Below, one piece after another: positions 54,403 to 61,900 of a stretch of DNA of 64,000 nucleotides (its first letter is position 1; every line of letters begins with the position of its first letter). A program made the position numbers and the translations under genes. The notes below the pieces were generated by a model. It ran no database searches. It saw only the letters and a list, made by a program, of their open reading frames with translations, and was not told the DNA's origin. The stretch is from Frankia casuarinae (GTDB lineage: Bacteria > Actinomycetota > Actinomycetes > Frankiales > Frankiaceae). The stretch is taken from positions 806,001-870,000 of the forward strand of contig NC_007777.1 in assembly GCF_000013345.1 (NCBI RefSeq), read 5' to 3'.

Positions 54403-54629
54403 CTGATCAGCGTAACGACTCCCATGGTGGGGCAGGAGAAAATCGATGCCCAGTAGTGGTAGCCCCCGTGCGGTACGCCGGCGCACGCCGGCGCCGTCCC
54501 GACGCCGGCATGATCGGAATCGTGTCCCGGTGTCGGTGGGTGCACTCCGGCCGGGCTCGGGTAGCGGGGTCCGGTGGACGTCTCGGGCGGATGTGTCCTG
54601 CTCACCGTCTTTCTCTTGATTCCGATTAG

Positions 54630-54660
54630 AGAGAGCTGTGAGAGTGAATCCCAGCTCTCT
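54630..54660 (+). promoter_or_regulatory. 9-bp inverted repeat before the small gene at 54681
   Basis: AGAGAGCTG (54630-54638) and CAGCTCTCT (54652-54660) are perfect complements around a 13-base loop. They end just before the GGAAGGA ribosome-binding site of the next gene. The repeat could act as an operator or as a leader hairpin that modulates access to the site. Confidence 0.45.
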
Positions 54661-54680
54661 ACGTTGCTGGAAGGACCGTC

Positions 54681-54977
54681 ATGTCCGATATCAGAACCAC
54701 CAAGAGCCTCGAAGCCCTGTCTGCCTCCCTTAATCGCGCGCTTGCTGGGGTCCGCGCCCCCCAGGTCGTGGCCGCCCGCCGGGCCCAGATGCGACAGACC
54801 ACCGGTACGACGCCGGACGGGTCCGACGTCGCCGGCGCCGGCCGGCGAGCCGACCGGACGCAGGCTCTGGTCGAGACGCTGGCCTCGCGCCGGCGGACGA
54901 ATATGTTGATCGGCACGCTCGACCGGCTGCGCAGACCCGCCACCGGGTGGCGTGCGGCCGGCCGCGTGACCCCCTGA
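54681..54977 (+). CDS. Small basic protein of unknown function
   Basis: The 98-residue ORF has a good ribosome-binding site (GGAAGGA, spacing 6) and an ATG start. The sequence is Arg/Ala-rich with two likely helices (KSLEALSASLNRALAGVRA and QALVETLASRRRTNMLIGTL). It has no membrane segment, cysteines or signal peptide. It lies between a tetR gene and fbiC and shares the fbiC direction, 135 bases upstream. I recognise no family. The amphipathic helices and basic charge would suit a small nucleic-acid- or protein-binding adaptor, but this is speculation. Confidence 0.6.
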   Translation: MSDIRTTKSLEALSASLNRALAGVRAPQVVAARRAQMRQTTGTTPDGSDVAGAGRRADRTQALVETLASRRRTNMLIGTLDRLRRPATGWRAAGRVTP

Positions 54978-55112
54978 CTCCGGGCCGACCGGGTTTCCTC
55001 CCGAACCGCTCAGTACCGTTTCGACACCGCATCCCTTCGATCCCGATGGCCACCGACCGGACCGGTTCACCTGCCGGGCGCCGGGGGCGCCGCCGGAGAA
55101 TCAGAGGAATTC

Positions 55113-57812
55113 ATGATGAGTACGGCGGCGACATCCAGCGGTGCCGAATCCAGCGGTGCCGAATCCAGCGGTGCCGAATCCAGCGGTGCCGAATCCAGTT
55201 CCCCACCGTCCCCGTCGGCGCTACGCCGGGCGCTGCGCCGGGCCCGGGACGGCGCCACGCTCGACGTGGTAGAGGCCACCATTCTGCTGGCCGCGCGCGG
55301 CGATGACCTCGCGGACCTGTGCCGCTCGGCGGCCGGGGTCCGCGACGCGGGTCTGGCGTCGATCGGGCGGCCGGGTGTCGTCACCTACTCGCCGAAGGTG
55401 TTCATCCCGTTGACCCGGTTGTGCCGGGACCGCTGCCACTACTGCACCTTCGCCACCGTGCCGCACCGGTTGCCCGCCCCCTACCTCACGGTGGACGAGG
55501 TGCTCGGCATCGCCCGGGCGGGCGCCGCGGCGGGCTGCGCCGAGGCGCTGTTCACGCTTGGTGATCGTCCCGAGGATCGGTGGCCGGCGGCCCGGGAATG
55601 GCTCGACGCCCACGGCTACGACTCGACGCTGGGTTACCTGCGTGCCGTCGCGATCGCCGTGCTGGAGGAGACCGGTCTGCTTCCGCACCTCAACCCGGGT
55701 GTACTGAGCTGGGTGGAACTCGCCCGGCTCAAGCCGGTGGCCCCGTCGATGGGGATGATGCTGGAGACGACCGCGACCCGCCTGTGGTCGGAGCCGGGCG
55801 GGGCGCACTACGGATCACCCGACAAGGACCCGGCCGTCCGCCTGCGGGTCCTCACCGACGCCGGGCGGTTGTCGATCCCGTTCACGACCGGCCTGCTGCT
55901 CGGCATCGGGGAGACCCGGACGGAGCGGGCCGAGACGATCTTCGAGCTTCGAGGTCTGGCCCGCCGCTATGGGTCGATCCAGGAGGTGATCGTCCAGAAT
56001 TTCCGCGCCAAGGACGACACCGCGATGCGCTCCGCGCCCGACGTCGGTGCCGAGGAGTTGGCCGCGGCCGTCGCGGTCACCCGGCTGGTGCTGGGCCCCA
56101 CGATGCGGGTGCAGGCTCCGCCGAACCTCGTTGACACCGTGGAGTGCGCCCTGCTGCTTTCGGCCGGCATCGACGACTGGGGCGGCGTCTCCCCGGTCAC
56201 CCCCGACCACGTCAACCCCGAGCGGCCCTGGCCGGACCTGGACGTCCTGGCGGCCGTGACGGCGCAGGCCGGGTTCACGCTGCGGCCCCGGCTCACCGTC
56301 TACCCCTCCCATCTCGGTGAACCGTGGATCGACCCGCGCCTGGCCGGACACGTCGGGGCGTTGGCCGGCGTGGACGGCCTGCTCGCCGACGGCGTGCTCC
56401 CGGTCGGCCGCCCCTGGCAGGAGCCCGACGGCGGACTCGCTGACACCGGCCGCACCGATCTGCACGCCGCGGTCGACACGGTCGGGCGCCGCAGCGAGAA
56501 ACGGGCGGACTTCGACACGGTCTACGGTGACTGGGAGTCGCTTCGGGCACAGGTCAGCGCGGCCGGGACGGGGGTTGACGGAGTCGTCGGCACGGGCAGC
56601 CGGGCCATCGCGAGCCGGGCCGGCGCGGCTGCCGGTGCCGGTGCCATGCGGCGGATCGACCCCGACATGCTCGCCGCCCTGCGCCACGCCGGGTCCGATC
56701 CGGCCGGGATCACCGACGCCGAGGCGCTGACCCTGTTCGGCGCGGACGGCGCCGCCCTGGAGGAGCTCTGCGCGCTCGCGGACGGATTGCGCCGCGACGT
56801 CGTGGGCGAGGACGTCACCTACGTCGTCAACCGCAACATCAACTTCACCAATGTCTGCTACACCGGATGCCGGTTCTGCGCGTTCGCGCAACGCCGTGGG
56901 GACGCCGACGCCTACACGCTGTCCTTGGACGAGGTGGGCAGCCGGGCGGCGCAGGCCTGGGCGGTCGGCGCGACCGAGGTCTGCGTCCAGGGCGGGATCC
57001 ATCCCGATCTACCGGGCGCCGCGTACTTCGATCTTGCCCGTGAGATCAAGCGGCAGGCGCCGGGGTTGCATCTGCACGCCTACTCGCCGATGGAGGTTCT
57101 CAACGGCGTCACCCGCACCGGCCTGTCGATCGGCGACTGGCTCACCGCGGCCCGTGAGGCCGGCGTCGACACGATCCCCGGCACCGCGGCGGAGATCCTC
57201 GACGACGATGTCCGTTGGGTGCTGACGAAGGGCAAGCTGCCCGCGGCGAGCTGGGTCGAGGTGGTGACCACCGCGCACCGGGTCGGCCTGCGCTCCTCGG
57301 CCACGATGATGTACGGGCACGTGGACACCCCCGCACACTGGGTGGCCCATCTGCGCCTGCTACGGCGCATCCAGGACTCCACCGGCGGCTTCACCGAGTT
57401 CGTGGCCCTCCCCTTCGTCCATCACAGCTCGCCGATCTACCTGGCCGGTGTCGCTCGTCCCGGCCCCACCCGCCAGGAGAACCGGGCTGTGCACGCGATG
57501 GCGCGCATTCTGCTGCACGGCTCGATCGACAACATCCAGTGCTCCTGGGTCAAGCTCGGGGTGGAGGGCTGTCGGGCCGTGCTCACCGGTGGGGCGAACG
57601 ACATCGGCGGCACGCTGATGGAGGAGACGATCAGTCGGATGGCCGGCTCGCAGCACGGCTCGCGGCGCTCCGTGGCCGAACTCGAGGAGGTGGCCGCGGG
57701 GGCGGGTCGTCCCGCTCGGCAACGCACCACCACGTATGGCCGGATCCCTGACGAGCGCTTTCGCGCTGCCCGGGGCCGCACCGTCCGGGCCATGCTGCCG
57801 GTGGTGTCCTGA
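55113..57812 (+). CDS. fbiC: Fo synthase, fused CofG/CofH radical SAM enzyme
   Basis: FbiC makes the deazaflavin Fo from tyrosine and 5-amino-6-ribitylaminouracil using two radical SAM domains. The CofG half has its 4Fe-4S motif at C104-x3-C108-x2-C111 (CRDRCHYC). The CofH half has C582-x3-C586-x2-C589 (CYTGCRFC). Both halves show full-length barrels, and the total of 899 residues is normal plus an N-terminal Ser/Gly/Ala/Glu tail built of SGAES repeats. GAGGAATTC precedes the ATG. In mycobacteria fbiC is unlinked to fbiAB, whereas here it is 1.5 kb away in the opposite direction. Confidence 0.96.
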   Translation: MMSTAATSSGAESSGAESSGAESSGAESSSPPSPSALRRALRRARDGATLDVVEATILLAARGDDLADLCRSAAGVRDAGLASIGRPGVVTYSPKVFIPLTRLCRDRCHYCTFATVPHRLPAPYLTVDEVLGIARAGAAAGCAEALFTLGDRPEDRWPAAREWLDAHGYDSTLGYLRAVAIAVLEETGLLPHLNPGVLSWVELARLKPVAPSMGMMLETTATRLWSEPGGAHYGSPDKDPAVRLRVLTDAGRLSIPFTTGLLLGIGETRTERAETIFELRGLARRYGSIQEVIVQNFRAKDDTAMRSAPDVGAEELAAAVAVTRLVLGPTMRVQAPPNLVDTVECALLLSAGIDDWGGVSPVTPDHVNPERPWPDLDVLAAVTAQAGFTLRPRLTVYPSHLGEPWIDPRLAGHVGALAGVDGLLADGVLPVGRPWQEPDGGLADTGRTDLHAAVDTVGRRSEKRADFDTVYGDWESLRAQVSAAGTGVDGVVGTGSRAIASRAGAAAGAGAMRRIDPDMLAALRHAGSDPAGITDAEALTLFGADGAALEELCALADGLRRDVVGEDVTYVVNRNINFTNVCYTGCRFCAFAQRRGDADAYTLSLDEVGSRAAQAWAVGATEVCVQGGIHPDLPGAAYFDLAREIKRQAPGLHLHAYSPMEVLNGVTRTGLSIGDWLTAAREAGVDTIPGTAAEILDDDVRWVLTKGKLPAASWVEVVTTAHRVGLRSSATMMYGHVDTPAHWVAHLRLLRRIQDSTGGFTEFVALPFVHHSSPIYLAGVARPGPTRQENRAVHAMARILLHGSIDNIQCSWVKLGVEGCRAVLTGGANDIGGTLMEETISRMAGSQHGSRRSVAELEEVAAGAGRPARQRTTTYGRIPDERFRAARGRTVRAMLPVVS
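55134..55193 (+). repeat. 15-bp x4 in-frame tandem repeat (SGAES) in fbiC
   Basis: Four identical 15-bp units encode Ser-Gly-Ala-Glu-Ser in the N-terminal tail of FbiC, outside the radical SAM domains. Confidence 0.97.
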
Positions 57813-58260
57813 CACCCGCCAAGTTCTGATCACCAAAAACTACTCTCCGTAGTCGAATAGGCTGGGGTTGCCGGGTCTGGCGGCTGATCGGTATGCGCCT
57901 GCGGCGGTTGCCCGAGCTCAGACCTGCCCTTTTAGGGGTTTATGCCCTTTAGATCTGGGCGGGATAATGCCGTTGCCGCGACCCGTCTGATCGCGCAGAG
58001 TGACGGAAGGGAGGGTTGCGTGGACCCTCGGCGACAGGCTGTAGTGACTGTGAGCTATGGTCTCATCGCTGGTTGTAGAAGATGTTGCGACGGTGGGGTT
58101 GACGCGATCGAGTCTGGAGCGTGTAATTACCGGCGTGTCATTCCCCCCGCTGGCGGGGTTCGTGCGGTAGTGCGTCGCCTGACCGGTGTGGAAACTAGTC
58201 ACCTGCGCGCCGGCGCCCAGGGGTGGCCGACCGCACCGCGACGGGTCTGGAGGAGTCCAC
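57813..58260 (+). promoter_or_regulatory. whiB upstream region: promoter and leader hairpin
   Basis: No gene is seen in this 448-bp gap. TTGACG (58099-58104), a 17-base spacer and TGTAAT (58122-58127) form a near-consensus promoter, giving a leader of about 125 bases. In the leader, CCCCGC-TG-GCGGGG (58145-58158) is a perfect hairpin. Upstream are a small ACTAC/GTAGT inverted repeat (57839-57853), two related CCCTTT-containing segments (57927-57951) and GATAAT (57963-57968), possibly a second -10. WhiB genes are often multiply regulated, which fits this dense region. Confidence 0.55.
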
Positions 58261-58893
58261 ATGGAGCACGCCGACGCGGGCGTCCACACTGTCCTCGCGG
58301 ACGTCGAGCGTCCCGCTGAGCATGACCCGTTCGCTGATCACCCTGAGCGGGTGCTCACCGAACGGCACACCCGGGCCACATCCGAAACGGTCCCGCGGGC
58401 GCGGGTGCCGGCCACGGCCGCTCCCGCCCTCCCCGAGTTGACCGGTCGGTCCGTCGCCGAGGGCACCGACCTCGTCGAGGACATCCAGGACGATTCCGTC
58501 GAGGACATCGACGATGTCGACGATGTCGACGAGGCTGACGAGGCTGACGAGGCTGACGAGGCTGACGAGGCTGACGAGGCCGAGACCGAGGACTTGGAGG
58601 ATCTTGGTGGATCGGCCGGGAGGTCCGCCCTCGCCCAGGTGATCGATCTGGGGATGGGGGACCTTCTCGGCGAGGCGATGGAGTGGCAGGAACGCGCGCT
58701 GTGCGCGCAGACCGATCCCGAGGCGTTCTTCCCGGAGAAGGGCGGCTCGACCCGCGAGGCCAAGCGCATCTGCTCGGGCTGTGAGGTCCGGGCCGAGTGC
58801 CTGGAGTACGCGCTGGAGAACGACGAGCGGTTCGGGATCTGGGGCGGCATGTCCGAGCGGGAGAGGCGCAAGCAGCGACGCCGAGCGGTCTGA
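58261..58893 (+). CDS. whiB: WhiB-family Fe-S transcriptional regulator with acidic repeat
   Basis: The C-terminal WhiB domain carries the four cluster-binding cysteines C148, C171, C174 and C180, the GIWGG turn (192-196) and a basic tail ERRKQRRRAV for DNA contact. Position next to fbiAB and wbbL/manB matches mycobacterial WhiB2/Streptomyces WhiB, needed for septation. GGAGGAG precedes the ATG. The N-terminal 120 residues are unusual: Asp/Glu-rich with five EAD repeats, whereas most members are 80-130 residues in total. The acidic arm may be disordered and affect sigma-factor or DNA binding. Confidence 0.94.
   Translation: MEHADAGVHTVLADVERPAEHDPFADHPERVLTERHTRATSETVPRARVPATAAPALPELTGRSVAEGTDLVEDIQDDSVEDIDDVDDVDEADEADEADEADEADEAETEDLEDLGGSAGRSALAQVIDLGMGDLLGEAMEWQERALCAQTDPEAFFPEKGGSTREAKRICSGCEVRAECLEYALENDERFGIWGGMSERERRKQRRRAV
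58531..58575 (+). repeat. 9-bp x5 in-frame tandem repeat (EAD) in whiB
   Basis: Five identical GAGGCTGAC units encode Glu-Ala-Asp in the acidic N-terminal arm of the WhiB protein. Two GACGATGTC units precede them. Confidence 0.97.
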
Positions 58894-58920
58894 TCCCGAC
58901 CGGTGACCGGCGGTCGGCGC

Positions 58921-61900
58921 ATGACGGGCGATCCGGGCAGGTCACAGGCGGCCACGGTCGCCGCGGTGACCGTGGCCGATGACGCGGGGCCGCCGGTCGT
59001 CGCGGTCTGCGTGCTCGGTCGAGGGGGTGGTGGACCCGACGTTGCCGCCCAGGTCCGGGCCGCCCTGCGTGCCCAGACCAGACCGCCGGACCGGGTCGTC
59101 GAGGTGCGGCTCGGTGGCGGGGGATGCGTTCCCCGGCAACGCGCGTCTCCCCTGGACGGGGAGGGTCGCCTCCCGTCCGCCGACCATCCCGTCGACCCGG
59201 GCACCGACGGCGCGGATGCTCAGGCCGGTGACCCGGTCGCCGAGCCCCTCGTCGTAGAGGTGCCGTCCGCCACACCGTTCGGCGCCGCCGTAGCCGTGGG
59301 GCTGGCTCGGCTGGGGAACCCACCGGAGCACGGATTCGTCTGGCTCCTCGACGACACCGCGATCCCCACCCCGGGCGCGTTGCACACCCTGCTGGCCTAC
59401 GCCCGGCTGGACCGGGGCGCCGCCGTCCTCGGCCCCAAACTGCTCGCCCGCGCTCCGGAATCCGCCCCACCCGCCGAATTCGTCCCACCCGCCGGAGCGG
59501 GCGGTTCCGCTGGACCGGCAGGTGCGCGGTCCCGGCCGGTGACGAGACCCCGGGTGGTTGAAGCCGGGGTGAGCGTCGACCGGGCCGGGCGACGGCATCC
59601 CGGAATTCGCCCGGACTATGATGATCATGGACAGTGTGACGGGGTACGTGACGTCCTCGCCGTCGCGTGTTCGGGCATGCTCGTGCGGGCGGTGGTCTGG
59701 CGACTGCTGGGTGGACTCGACCCCGAGCTCGATGGTGGTCATGACATCGATCTCGGCTGGCGGGTGGCCCGTGCCGGCCTACGGGTCGTCGTCGTCCCGT
59801 CGGCCACGGTGACCGTGACCTCGGCCTCAGCCTTTTCCGGGGGGCCGGCCTTCCCCAGGGCATCGGCCGACCGCGCGGGGGTTCTACGGGTCCGGCTGGC
59901 GAACACGGCGACGGTGCTGTTTCCGGCGATGGTGGTCGCCCTGCTCGTCGGAACGGTCGTGCGCACCCTCGGCCTGCTCCTGCGCGGCCGACGCCGGGCG
60001 GCGCTCGCCGAGCTCACGCTCGCCGGTACCGTGCTGGGGCGGCCATGGCAGCTGCGCCGGATGCGTCGGCGCGCCGCCCGCACGTGGGCGGTGCCGCATC
60101 GGGCCGTCCGCCCGTTGTTCCCGGCCCGCCTGCCGTGGCGGCGCGGAGCCGGCGCCGATGATCTCCTTGATCGGGCCGGAGCCGCCGAAGACGTCGCCGA
60201 CACCACCTTGATGGTCACCGGGCCCAGACCGGATGTGCACCCGCGCCGGCCGGCCTGGCCGCCGACGACCCTGGCGGCCCTGCTGGGTGCCGTCGGGCTC
60301 CTGGCCATGCGGGGGATGCCGGCGGACATGCTCGGCGGGGGCCTGCCGCTCCCGGCAGGCAGCCGGAACCTGTGGTCGGCCGTGTGGTCTGGATGGGCGG
60401 GGGCGCCCGATGGACCTCTGAGTGGTCCTAGGCCGGCACCCCCTTTCACCGCGCTGCTCGCCGCGGCAGCCACTCTGCTGGGGGGGAGGCCGGCGCCGGC
60501 CGCTTGGATCCTGCTGGCGGCCGGCCCGGCGCTCGCGGGCCTGAGCGTCTACCGGGCCCTCGCCCGGCTGGGACCACATCCGATCGCCCGGTTCGGGCTC
60601 GCCGCCGGCTACGGGTTGAACCCGGTGATGACCGGGTCGGTCCTCGCCGGCCGCACCGACACCGTGGGCGCGGTGATCGGCCTTCCCCTGGTGCTCGCCG
60701 CCGCCGACGCGGTCCTGCGGGACCGGCGGGACGGCTCCGGCTTTGGCGTCGGTGGGGCGCCGGGCCGGCCGGTGTGGACGCTCGCGATCTGTCTGGTCGG
60801 GTTCATCGCCTGCGCCCCGTCGACGCTGGCCATCGCCTGGGCGGGCCTGGTCGTCGTCGCGTTCCTGACCGCGCGGTCCAGGCTGCCCGGTATGATCGTC
60901 GCTCTGCTCGCGACGATCATACCGGTGCTTCCGGACCTGCGGGTGGATCCCGTCGCTGTCCTCACCGAATCGGCGATCACCCTGGCCCGGTTGCCCCAGT
61001 ACTCCCTGGCCCTGCTGGCCGGTGCGGACAGCGGACCCAGGGCCGATGTGGCCGGCTTCGTCGGTGGATGTCTGGCCTGCTGGTTGTTCGGCCGCCTCGC
61101 GGGCCGGGAGCGGGGCCGCCGGCGGCGCACGGCCGTGCTGGTGGTCCTTCCCGTGACGCTGCTCCTCCTCGTCGGGCCGCTGATCCTTGCCGCCCGCTTC
61201 CTGGCCGTGGACGTGGCCCGGCCCGGCGACACCACAGGGGCGAACCCGGCCGGCGTCGAGGGGTCCGCCCTCGCCCACGCGGTCGCGGCCGTGACCCGCG
61301 CCGCCGGGCCGGGTGCCCGCGTCCTCGTCCTGCACCAACCGGCCTCGGCCAGAACGATCCGGTACACCCTGGCCTCCGCGTCCGGGCCGACGTTTCCCGA
61401 GGCCGGCGCCCGCACCCCGCGGCGGTCCGGCCGGTTCCTCGCCGACATGGTCGCGGACCTCGCCACCAACGGTGGCCGGGCAGCCGGCTGGCTCCCGCTT
61501 CTGGGCGTGACATCGGTCGCTGTACCTACGGTCGACTCGGCCTCTCAGCTCGTCGCCCGCCTGGACGCGACGCCGTCCTTGATCCGGGATCGTCCCCGCC
61601 CGGGGGCGATCCTCTGGCGCCCCGCCGTTGCGGCCCGTGGTGCGACGGCCTTGGGAGAGCCCGGTGGGGCCGGCGCGCCGCGACCGGACGCATCCGGGTG
61701 GGCGGGCGGACCCCTGGCCTGGGTGATGGAGTCCGATCGGGCCGATCGTCGTGAGCCGGTGGCGCGGCACTCCGCTCCCGCGGCGACGAGGCCGACAACC
61801 CGCCCGATCGGTACGGCGCCGGGTGTTCCTCCCCTCCTCTCGGCGCCGCTGCCGCCAGCGCCCTCCTCGGTACGTCGGTTGGCCTCCGGCGAGCGGTTGC

